From Nephromyces sp. MM_2019 (lineage: Eukaryota > Apicomplexa > Aconoidasida > Nephromycida): a stretch of 64,000 nt of DNA. The stretch spans positions 39,471 to 103,470 of the forward strand of contig JADHZB010001682.1 in NCBI GenBank assembly GCA_015657535.1, read 5' to 3'. The position numbers and the translations under genes are program-made. The notes below the pieces were generated by a model. The model was not told where the DNA came from, ran no database searches, and was given only the letters and a program-made list of their open reading frames with translations. Shown here in pieces: positions 36,126 to 48,100 of this stretch (its first letter is position 1; each line of letters begins with the position of its first letter).

Positions 36126-39100
36126 AATTAATATACTCTCGTGCTTTTTTGTGTTCATACACGGAGCTTCATTGGCCTCCTTTTCCCTTGTGTAATTTTT
36201 GGTTGAATTTTTTCACCTTCGCAACTGTGTCTACGTTGAAGAGAACCAACTATTCGCTTTGCGATTTTGCTGCTTAATATTATTCTGATGAAAAATTTGG
36301 GTTTCTATGAGAGTATAGAGATTCTCGTGGTTATTACTCTTCAGCTCTTTGATTATCTATAAAGTAAAAGGCATTATACACTAGTTTGAATCCTTCGCAG
36401 AATAAATGTTTCTTTGAACTAAGGGTTGGCGTATATATTTTTTAGACAAGAGCCAGCTCAATATGTGATTGTGGAAATTGTATTAAACCCTTTGGCTTTG
36501 CTTCACCAAAAAATTCTCTAATGCAATGCTAATCAAAAACTTAATAAAACAGTGTATGAATATATATTCTCTGCTTCTATCCATGCTTCATCTGGCTTTA
36601 CAATATGAAGACGTACCTTTTCTTTTTTTTGACTTGATAAAATTATCTTATCGTTTTTAGTGATGAAGGCTTCTTGAAGAATCTTGGTTTTTTTGAATGT
36701 TGCTGTTGCATGATGCGAAAAGGACGTTTGCTGATTTAGCGATTGCTTAATTTTCCCTCTTTTTTATTTTTTGAAGGTTTTAGCGACGGCAGTTTAGCAT
36801 TCAAATCCTAGCTTGAGGATCGGTACTATGCTTAGAGCCATGTTTTTTTCACCTTCATCACGCCCTCTCTCTAATTTTACCCTTAATAGAAGACGTGCTA
36901 CGTTAAATTTAGCGTTAGATTCGTGCTATGCATCATCGCATGTACGCGAACGCATATTTTTTAGGAAAAGCTATATGTTTATTTTCTGGCATGCATTTAT
37001 TTCTTCACAGATTCACTAAAAATAACGGTTTTTTTGCATAATTCTGCCTTTAAGTATAATTTTCAGTTACTTTCCAAAGCTTTTACTCTTTGCAGGTCGT
37101 AAGCATTATTTGAAAGACAAAAAGCACTTTTACTGCTCTAAAACTAGAAATTAGTTTGAAGATAATTGCATTCTAGATACGAATACCCTTTGATGATAAC
37201 AATATCCACTTGCTTAAAAATGCAGGCCGTCTGCTACACACGCAAAAAATCTAATTTCAGCCTTCAAAGCCTATTTTTACTCCAATATTTAGTTTTCTCT
37301 AATCCCGCTTGCTTTGACTATACCTTTGTGTTCAATCCCTCTTTTCACAGGAGGCTGGAATGTCTGTGAAATCAATTGAAGGATTAAGGGGTTGGGGATT
37401 CGCTGTTGCATTTGCAGATCCATTTCTCTGTGTATTTGGAGGCTCTGTAAAATCTAAAAGGCTTGGGATCCTCAGGGTGTTTAACACATGTACTCGTGAG
37501 TGGAAGACTGTAACTACGCATGAAGATAAGGAAAGCCAAGGTATTAATTATGCATTCGTAGATTGTTCGAAAGTTTGTTTTTCATTCGCAATGGAGTTCT
37601 GCATATAGATTTTCTCTTTTTAAAAAAGATAAAGCTTGAAGATGTCAGTGTAAATACACTTAAAGCTTGACGAGAGTAGTGTATATTCACTCAATGCCTG
37701 ACGAGTGGTGTATATATAATACCCTCAACCCTTGAACTATATAATGTATGTTCACCCAAAGCGTAAAGAATGTAGTGTATATACACCCAAAGCTTGAAGA
37801 AGATGATGTATATCAAGTAGCTTATAATGCTTGCTTATTCAATCAGCTTTTTCTTCTGCAATAGAATTGCCAAATTTCTCCCTTTTTCAAGTTGTGATAT
37901 CACTTCCGTGCGATTAGTATAGAGTTTTGGTAGCGTTAAAAAAAGAGAAAATATAACTGAACAGAGGAAATTTTGAAGATGAGAGTTGCATATATAATTA
38001 GGCTCAAGCCATGGTGATGTAATGGGTTTTCCACACCATTCAATACGTCACGGCAGCTACATGAAATTTATTTTTGAGTTTTTTTCTTGTTCTTGTAGTG
38101 GGTTATAAGTGTGTGTTTTTTTTTCTAAGGCTTCTAAGTTTAATTTTCTTTGCAGCATGAACAAATACCTTCAAAAGCCCAGGGTGCAAAATGCAACGAA
38201 AATGCTATACAGGAATTGGCTAATTTTCGTTTCATTTTAGGCTTATGAAAAATTCTCTTTACCTTTGCATTCTCTGGCGTTTTCACTTTATAGAATCCAA
38301 CATTTTGTCTATACAATTTTCACTAATGACATCTCTTTTTTCGTTTTTTTTCTCTAGCTCCACCAGCCTTGGTATTTGCTTCATTAATTTCGATAGGAGC
38401 TTCTTATTTGGCGCTGATTGGCGGAAGGTGGGGTTCTCTACTAAATTTTTTCAGCTTTTTCTATCATCTACCTGTTTTTCTCATAAAAATTTGTGTTTTT
38501 CAAGTTAAAAATGCACTTAAATAGTATTTTTCTCTGCGATTTTTGCCGCCCTTAACTTTTCTCCTACTTGACGCTATCTTCTTTACTTGAGCTCTGTGTG
38601 TTTATTTGCTACCCTAAGTGATCAAGCTAGTCATGCTCTTTGAATTGGATAGAATATATACATATATATATATATATTTGTTAATATCTAATACATATGT
38701 ACTAGTTGCATTTGTTTTATTAATGGCTGAAGTGAAGCTTTAAAGGTTATAAATTTTAGAAAAATTAAGTGTTGATGTCTGAATGCTAGGATGAATCAAG
38801 AGCCCATCTGCTTGCAGCTGATGGGCCTTTTTTGAGATGCTATTTGTGTGTGATGTAATAAGCAGAGCTTTTCTGATGCTATGGATTTTTTGGCTTTTAA
38901 TTAGGTTTGTGTGTGTGTAGAGCACGTTTCTTTAATGAGAAACCGCTGCGCTGTATATTTTTTTCATTTTATTCTTTCGTTACCAACTTTTTCATGGCCA
39001 GCACTTTGCTTTTGGCTTTTTCTAACTTAACGCTCTCTCCTCTTCAAAATTCTCCTTTTCTCGATATCACTTTTTGGTAAAAAGTAAGCTTCTCAGTCAA

Positions 39101-42100
39101 CTTTCCAAACGTTTTAACTTTTAATGTTCTGCACAGGAATCCGTAGGCTTTTTATTTTGTGATAACTCCTGCTGCGTTTTATCGCTGCTATATGTAAAAG
39201 TGCAATACTCTCTTCATTTGCTGTTTTTCTAGTAGCAATATCAGTTTCTTGCCAAATTGTTTTGGTGTACGTAAACTACCTGTACTTAGTCATCATCATA
39301 GGTACTGCTGACTCTTTAAGTAGTTGAATACCGACCTCACAATGGGATATCTAGAGTAGGAAAAAAGCAGCATCGAAGAAAATAGTGACGAATCTTCCAA
39401 GCACATGCATGAAGATACCTTGCTCTTCTCAAGCAGAAAAGTATATTTCCTGCTGCATTCTTTTCAGTTTATTCTGTATATATTGTTCCGCAATTTAGTT
39501 GAATAAAAGGAAGTCTTCATTTGTATGCTTTTTCGCTTCCATGCTTAGTTCTTTTTTTTTTGACTTCCCAATTCCCGCTATTCTCTTGTTTCACTTGAAT
39601 ATCTTCAGGGAAAAATTGCCTATATTCCCTGTGGATAATATCTCTATGACGTATATGTATTGCTAAATTCATCTTATATATAATTTTGTGAGGTAGAAAC
39701 AGCTATTTTCTTTTATTTTTGAAAGAGAGGCACAAAGTGATGGCTGAAACTCTCTCTGCTTTCAGGTTGGGCCCTAACTGCCCGAACTCTGACATCTATC
39801 TGCTTCATGTAGGCGACTGGAGATGGCAATTGCTGGATAATAGCAGCGAAACTAAGCCTGGTAACTCACTTTCTTACTTTTTTTGTGATTTCTAGCTCTT
39901 TTTTTCAGGGAGATTCATTCAGATTTGGCCATTTTCTAATGAAAACCCAAAAGATAGGATGTATTAGCTCTTTTTCGAAAATAAGAAAACAGATAATTTA
40001 ATAAGCAAATTTTATAAATCAGTTCCATATAACAGGATTTTATATGTTTATATTTACATCGATAATACTAATACTTACTCAGTAAAAAAACTCAAAATTA
40101 TGATGAAATAAATGAAGTTTCTGCGAAGAAACACACACAAATATATTAAGAATAGGCTGTTAAACGAATTAATGAGTTTTTTACTAGGAATAAATCAATA
40201 GGGATTTTTTTCTGAAACTTTATTGAGCAGAGCTTCCTTTAAATGGCTGTAGCTACTTAAGATTTCCTGCAAATTTGGATGGTTTTTCTGAATTTTGAGG
40301 AAGTTTTGGAGAAATTTGGATGAAAAAAAGGGTTTCAAAGAGGTTTAAGCGATGAAATTTCTGCTTTGTGAACAGCTTCTTCGTGCATTTTGCCAATAAG
40401 AAGCTGTGTATTTCGGATAGTATCTTCATTGAAAAATGGAGAGGGTGGTGTGCTAACTCTTGGCTTTATTATCGCTGTTAAGTGTGTTTTTTTTACCCGA
40501 TTAAACGACTTTTAAACCTACTAATTATTTGCTTAATTATATACTTTTTTTTCATGCTGTTTACCCATGTATCAGTGTGTGTAAACTATAAAAATCTGAT
40601 TCAATGCACTAGGATAAAAGCCTTACTTGCAAGAGTTTTTCTATCTAAACTGATGTTTTCCTTGTACCGCTTAAGCTGCCATATTTAGCAAACATTGTAT
40701 TAGCATATTATGTGACTTTAAGGGTATGTTGCGTGTTGTGTTTTTTGCCGTGTGTGAATTGTGTATGAAGAGATTACTGTGTGTGAATTGTGTGCAAATA
40801 GCCCCTGTATGTGAAAAAATTGCTGTTTATCTCACTTTTTCTTCGAGCCTTGCTCTTTTATTATGTGTAGGTTTTTGTGGAAGGTGGCGCCATGCAGCAT
40901 GTGTTGGGAAAAGTCTTTTTTTTTCAAATTTTGAAGAATCAAGGAATAGCAAGGAGGATAATGAAGCAGTGATCTATTTGCATGGAGGAGTGAAATTTGC
41001 CAAGCCTGTTAACAGTGATGGAATCTTAAGTGACCTCTGGAAGATCAAGATTGTTTTGGAGAACTCAAAGAGGTTATTTGGATGTTTTTTTCAAACCTTC
41101 AAACTTAATGTGCTGCTTTTTTTTAGTTTTTTCTTCGTCGAAGTACTTAAATATCAACGAAGATTAAGCAACTATTGTAGCTTGTGTGTGTGTATGTTTG
41201 AGTTTCGCAGGGTTTTTTCAGCTTAATGCGTGTGTGTTAAGCTATGCTAATACCTTTTAAACAGTTGCACTTACTTTATCAGTACAATTTTGGGAGGAAG
41301 CATGCAGTCTTGAAGCTGTGACGAGGTTTGTATGCATGTGTGTGACCAATGTTCCGTGCCATCGAAATCTATATTTGAGGTGCAGTTGATTCTTGCCTAA
41401 TGCATGAAACACTCGTCATTTTCGTGTTTTTAAAAATATCAATCCTGCGTCTTCTCTTGTCTCATTGCAGCTTCAAAGCTCGCGTATACTTGGGTATGCC
41501 TAGCTGACAGGCATTTTTGAATTTGTTCGTTCATGTTGTGTGTTGCTATACTACCCACAAGCCTCACTATACTTCACCGGTGTGTTATTACACTACCTGG
41601 AATCCTTGCTATTATTATAATACCTACAGGTCTCACTATACAGCCCTCAAATTATGTGCTTTGTCTTCCCGCCCTGGTGATATTCTCGAACCCCCTATGG
41701 TGCACTCGCACACACTTGCCTATTTTGCTGAAAAACTCTTTATTATTGGTGGGGTTATGACACCTGGAAGCAAGTCTATAGGAGACGGGATTGGGAGTCA
41801 AAGCTATTACAATGAAGGTCTAATCACGTGTGTGTGCTTCTTCGATATTAAAGAGAATTGCTGGTCCGAGGCTTGTTGCCTTCCTAGTGATTATATGTTT
41901 GATCGAAGAGCAGATCATGTTACGGGAGCTGTGGGCTACAAGAAGGAATTGACTGCAGCAGCAAAGGTCATTTTTAAAAGCCTCTTTTTATTTAGACCAG
42001 ACGACCATTTTTTTGTAACTTTAAGAGTAGCTGTTTGGAATATAAGAAGGTGGAATGCTGTGAATACGCGGAAGTTAGTAGTGCAGTCTGATCAATATTT

Positions 42101-45100
42101 GTGTGTGTGTTTTTTTTGTGTATTTTTCTTTAAAATTAGGCCTTTTCATGGTATGCGATAGTGAAGCGATTTCTTTTTTCCAAGTTTTTTTAAGAAAAAT
42201 TATCTTGTTTTTGCTAATGTTTTGTGTTTATAAGCACAGGAATATCCGTTTTGAACATAGTGCGTGTGTGGCTACTTTCAAGTTAGTTGAGATATTTGCT
42301 CTTGATTTTCTTGGGGTGTATATACCCTACAGTTTTCTTTGTTTTAACCTTTTTCTCCTCATTCAGAAACCTCATCTTTGCTACTTAAATCGTCTTTTTC
42401 ACAGGATTCAAAAGCGAGAATAGCAGAAGATTCAGAGGAAACCATGGAGTGTACATACAGCTGTGTAGCACGCGCGAAGCACATCCAGACATACGAAAAG
42501 CAGTCTGCTCCATGCCCCAAGTTATTAACTGATTGCTCAGACAAGTTGCTAGAAAATTGTACTCAAAATTCTTTCTCTTACGAATCCTCTAATACTCCAA
42601 CAAACGCACTCTTGCACCTGGATCCCGACAAGAAGATTTTATGCGATTCCTTCAAGGTTTCCTCTACTGTTAGCCAGGCTTTAAATAGTGGTAACGAGTA
42701 TGAAAATCTTCAAAAGGGTATTGACGATTTGAAGATAACTCAAAAAAGTGCTAAAAAGAGTGAAAATGAAAAGATGATGCAGCTCCTAGACATTTCCCTC
42801 TTTGAGGCACGCAGTTTCCCTATGATTTCAGCGTCAAATTCAGTTTCTTCTTTAGATTCTACTTCAGTCTCCTCGTCGTCTTCCGCTTCAGCATCAAAAG
42901 ACTTTAAGCATGAGAAACACCTTCGATGGAAGCGTTTTCCAGCTGCTCGCTCTGTGCATAGCTCTGCCGTTGTAGAACGAGAAGGTACTGTCGGAGTGTT
43001 TATCCTAGGAGGTTTTGATGGCTGGAATATTCAAAGTGATATCTGGTTTTTGGAGGTAATCATATATCTTTTCCTGCCTATAAATTCAGAATTTGAAATT
43101 TATATATATCTCTCGATTCTCAAATCTCGAATCTCGAACAAGAAGAAGAAGAAGAAGAATAATACGGAATGTCGTGTTACACTACCCTTTACTTTGTTTG
43201 CTCCGAATGCAGTTCTCTCTTTTATTCCTCTAATTTAGCTTAACCCAAGGCTCTGTACTTTATACTGAAATCACTGGTAATTCACTGTTTATTCTTGTCT
43301 AGTGTGAGATATTCTCGTTTAATTTTTTCTCGCTGGGAATGTCCTTTGCTTTCTGATGTGCACCAATATAGGGTTTTTTGCGAGCAGAGTATGCTCCTAT
43401 GCTGGTGTATTTTCTCTTAGTTCTTATCCTAATCATCACTGGGCTCCATCGTACCTACTTAACCATTCGCGTACTGCCCGCCTTACGTATTGATTTTACC
43501 TATTGTTTCTCTGTTTTCTCGGATAATTTCCTCACGGATGGTTAGTTAAGCTCTCTGTCGTGTAACTACTAAGCCTTGAATTTTTAGCTAGTTGTGCTTC
43601 TCCTGGCGATTGCTTTCGAGTTATGATTCAAGCTTTGCACACGCTGGTTAAACCTTGAATTGGCTAAGAGGGGTCTATAAAATTGCTTCTTTTATTTGTA
43701 TACTTTCCAAGAGAAGAAGATCTAATCCATTCTCTATGCTTAATATAGTTCAGGAAAGCCGCCTGTCTTGCTTTAAGTCTTTAGCTCTCTCCTTTTCCAA
43801 AGATTTGTATTCATGAATTGCTTTATGCTTTAAGCGCAGTCAGTTTCATCCATCTCCTTTGTAATTCTGCGTGATTTGTCTCTATGAATATCTGGCTCGC
43901 ATCTTTTTGTTGGGTTTAGGGTTTGCTATTGCTGGTTCTGGGTTTTTTATAACCCCCTAACAAGGCATTTGTTACCACGAACTGAATCACCTTTTTTTAT
44001 ATGTTGATTTTTATAGCTAACTAATTTGAAATGGCGCTTTATTGGCTGTTTTCCGGATGGTGCACGTCGTATGATGGCCTCTGTTGCTATTGCCAATGAC
44101 GAGCTTTTCGTAGTTGGAGGTGGCTTAGTTTGCTTTTCTTTTGGTGCTCGTTTTGATGAATCTCTCCGGGCCAAAGTTAATTTTCAGGCTTTAAATAATG
44201 GTAAGATTGTAGCAAAGGTAGTTGAAGAATATTACTAAATATACAGTGTTTAAAGAGCTTTTAATAATAGGATTTATTATAGAGAAAATTCAGTTATCAT
44301 TGATATATATTATACATTGAATTAAACTTCAATTTAACGCCACTCTGCCTAAGTTAAACGCATAAGCTCTCTTCATATTAAGCTCTGATTAACGCCACTC
44401 TNNNNNNNNNNNNNNNNNNNNNNNNNNNNNNNNNNNNNNNNNNNNNNNNNNNNNNNNNNNNNNNNNNNNNNNNNNNNNNNNNNNNNNNNNNNNNNNNNNN
44501 NNNNNNNNNNNNNNNNNNNNNNNNNNNNNNNNNNNNNNNNNNNNNNNNNNNNNNNNNNNNNNNNNNNNNNNNNNNNNNNNNNNNNNNNNNNNNNNNNNNN
44601 NNNNNNNNNNNNNNNNNNNNNNNNNNNNNNNNNNNNNNNNNNNNNNNNNNNNNNNNNNNNNNNNNNNNNNNNNNNNNNNNNNNNNNNNNNNNNNNNNNNN
44701 NNNNNNNNNNNNNNNNNNNNNNNNNNNNNNNNNNNNNNNNNNNNNNNNNNNNNNNNNNNNNNNNNNNNNNNNNNNNNNNNNNNNNNNNNNNNNNNNNNNN
44801 NNNNNNNNNNNNNNNNNNNNNNNNNNNNNNNNNNNNNNNNNNNNNNNNNNNNNNNNNNNNNNNNNNNNNNNNNNNNNNNNNNCCTAAGTTAAACGCATAA
44901 GCTCTCTTCATATTAAGCTCTCTTAATTAAGTTTCTTGATGTTATCGATGAGACTATAATTAAATTCTAGATATCACGTAGTAGAATCAACTAATGTATG
45001 TGTGTCGTTTATATTGTCTTTGCATATTGTTTTTATCTATTCAAGCATTCTAAATCACTTCATAAAACCTCGTCAAACCCCATGTTTATAAAATTAAACT

Positions 45101-48100
45101 TTGGAAACTTGTTATGCACAAATGAATGCTTCTATAACATAAGATTTTCCTTCGTTTCTAAACCTTTTCCTATCTTCCTATTGAATCCTTTTTTTTCACT
45201 TTTCCACTTATCCTAGAATCCGGTGGCTTTGACTCTTCAAATATAGGACGGAATGACTCTTCTGGTTCTTCTTGCCTAGGCAAAGATTCCTCTTTATCAT
45301 GCTCTGACACGATGTTCCACTCAAGTAGGGATATGAAGATTCCTACTTCTTCTTCTTTTGTAGGGAAATTTAATAAAAGTTCGCTCTTTTACTTGACGGT
45401 GAAGCAGAAGAAATCCGTAAAAGCTGTAAAGTGCTGGCTAGAAATGAATGGCTGTTTTGATAAATCCCGGAAGATTTTTCAGGTTATTGAAGACGATTTG
45501 TGGAAAGCCGTTTATTTTAAGAATTTTTTGTATCTAGAATACTCTTCTGAGAGCGAATCTCCTGATAAAAATATTGAAAGCGATAATTTTGGAAGAAAAG
45601 ACATTGTTTTGAGGTATTTACGATCTTCCTGCCAAGAGGATGGGCAAGGACTAACGAGAGCAATTCTGCTGGAGAACGATTATCATGAAAATTCTGAGGA
45701 AGTTCTCACCAAAAGTGATGGGAAAAAAGGGGTATTTGATTCGTCTTCTACTGGAGTTTATTCAAGCAGATTGGAAAATTCACCCCCGAAAATTTTCCCT
45801 GCGTCTGCATCATGGCATTTAATCTTCTCCTACGATGATGAACATGATAATGGTGTGCTTTCCAATGATTCTGCAACTATTGCTTCTGAAGATGCTGCAC
45901 ATTGTAGTGTCTCATCTAAAGGACCATCTTCCAATCCCAACCGCGAGACAAATGAAGATGAAACTGCCTTCTTCATCCCTGTTCTTCATGAATTTTTCAA
46001 CCAGAGTATTTCTTTGCCACGGCCTATAGTCTGCGCCTGTAGCTTGGGCAGTCTGATACCCGTTCATCAATCTTCAAGCACCACGGGTGGAGAGCTTCTC
46101 TTTGGTGAGGAGCGATCAGAAGCTCCTAATTCTTCACCTGCTGAAGATAGTAAGCTGCAAAGTTTGTGCAGTCGAAACAGCGTGATTCAACTTCTTGAAG
46201 TAGTAGATGGATTTTCCGAGTCTTCTCCACTGGAAGATATGCTGCATAGCAGCCTAGAAGCTCAGCCGGGAAAGCGGATTGATCAGAAGTCCTTGATACT
46301 GAGAAAGCTTCAAGATAAGCTTTCTAAAATCTCTTCGAATCTCTCACTTTTAGGTGTGCCGGATTTGGTTTCCGAAAAATCCCTTTTTCCTTCCCGTCTC
46401 CCTTCCTCTTCAATTTCATCACAAGCTAAAACTCGTTTTAATCCAATATTAGAGTCATTTTTAGGGTTTTCTCAGGTTTCTATTCACATTTCTAGCCAAG
46501 AAGTATCCTCTTTGAGTAAAAAAACTCAAGTGTGTGCTGCTAACTGTGACGTTGATGAGAGCAGCGATGTGGCAGCACCATGCGCGCACGGAGCGTTATT
46601 AAAGTCCGACAATATAAGCAACATGCCACAACCTGAGTTGCACAGCTTGTGTGATATTTCTTCGCCTTCTTCTGCTTCCTCCTTTGTGGCTTCGTCATCA
46701 ACTTGTAAGTCCATTTTCTCTTTGTGCGAGCTTTCTCCAAGTTCAGAGCAGCTGCTCTTTCGGAAGCTGTCGTATTTGCAAAGTTGTTTACGAGAAATCT
46801 TGGAGAAACCTGAGATGATTACTCCTTCAAAGTATGTTCGCTTTGGAGAAATTGTATTATTCCCAAGAACTTGCTATCCTTTGGGATTTTTTGAGATTTT
46901 CATTGAGGTTTTCAGGTCTTCAAAGTTTTTGGAGACGATGGATGCTCAACCAACCCCTGCGAAGAGTTTTGCGATGATATCATCGCTGTTTAACGAATTT
47001 TGTGAGGAGTTGTGTGCTTTTTTCCGAGCAAAAACTCTAGGAATTCGTGGAGAAATCTCTGGATCTTTTCGGGAAAGCAACGTGAGTTTCTCATTAAGGA
47101 TCGAAGAAGGAGACTATTGGGGTTAATTTGGCTTACAAAGTTTATTCTTAATGTTTTCTCTCTCAATTGCCCTTTTTTTCACATTCGAATCTACTTTTCG
47201 TTGAGAATAACTACTCGCCACTGAGTTTTTAGTACTTACAGAGGCATGTAGATAGTAGCCAGGCTAGTATGGAGGAGGATGACACCATATCCATCTAAGC
47301 TTAAGTGTGCTTCTAGATTTGAGAAAAATTACGAGTTTTTTCTGAGGTTTTTCATCGGCTATGTCATTTTTAGCAAGCAGGTTTTGTGCTTTACAAACTG
47401 CGTTTACTTGAATAATTTACTCCTTATGAAAGTGTGCTTTTCACGCTTAAAAATGCCATAAGTTACTGCCACTTTCAATCTCTTAAGCTTTTGATATTGA
47501 TAGTACCCTTTTTGTTAATACTCATTTGTTTGATTTTCTGAATTCTTGTATGTGTATTTCTGCCTTAGGTTTTTGTGTTTTATGGCGACCAAAAGGATGC
47601 AAAAATAAAAGAAAATGGCGTTATATATAGCTTTGATATAACCAAGAGTATGTTTGCCTCCGGGAATGCCACTGAGAGGTACTACATGCTTTCAAATTTC
47701 GGCTTTAATCGGAACTATCTGCTGCTCATCATGAGAATTTGAGAGTAAAATATACTATGGCGGCTAATTGGTAGAAATATCAGTAGGGTGAAAGATGCTC
47801 TTCGAATAGAAGAAGATGATAAAGAATTGAAAATGTGTGCCAAATAGAAAAAATGGCAGAAAAAAGAATCTTCGGAGAGATGTTTATGATTTGAATGCTT
47901 TGCCGTATAAAATGATGATTGCGAGACAATTTTTGCAGTTTTACAGTGAAGATACGTTGCTGGAGTGTGCATATTATACAGTTTGCAAAGGAGCAGTGTT
48001 TGGAGGATATAATGTATCTTATTTGGTGGTTTGAATTCATTTTTTCTGCTTAACCACGTTTTTGTGTAAATTCACTTAATGAGTGATACTTAATGAGCGA

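Larger units (their letters stand above)
37351..44200 (+). other. Kelch beta-propeller segment (exons 2-8)
   Basis: Successive kelch blades can be read across exons: FADPFLCVFGG (37351-37540); FASLISIGASYLALIGG (38358-38427), continued by SDIYLLHVGDWRWQLL (39766-39860); RWRHAACVG ... VIYLHGG ... SDLWKIKI (40871-41072); HSHTLAYFAEKLFIIGG (41630-41966); ARSVHSSAVV ... VFILGGFDGWNIQSDIWFLE (42405-43055); and LKWRFIGCFPDGARRMMASV with LFVVGGG (44017-44200). The exon at 42405 also carries an insert of about 170 residues, ending in a Ser-rich run, before its blade. In plant TYW2/3/4 the first blade follows TYW3 directly, as here. Confidence 0.82.

Noticed and set aside
36813..37019. Open frame between TYW3 and kelch segments as an additional exon
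   Set aside because: No similarity to TYW or kelch sequence, and the flanking exons join in phase without it.
41471..41493. Micro-exon between the kelch exons ending 41072 and starting 41630
   Set aside because: It has AG/GT borders, but exons 40871-41072 and 41630-41966 join directly in phase 2.
44378..44911. ORF of 177 residues, nearly all unknown
   Set aside because: It consists of the N gap.
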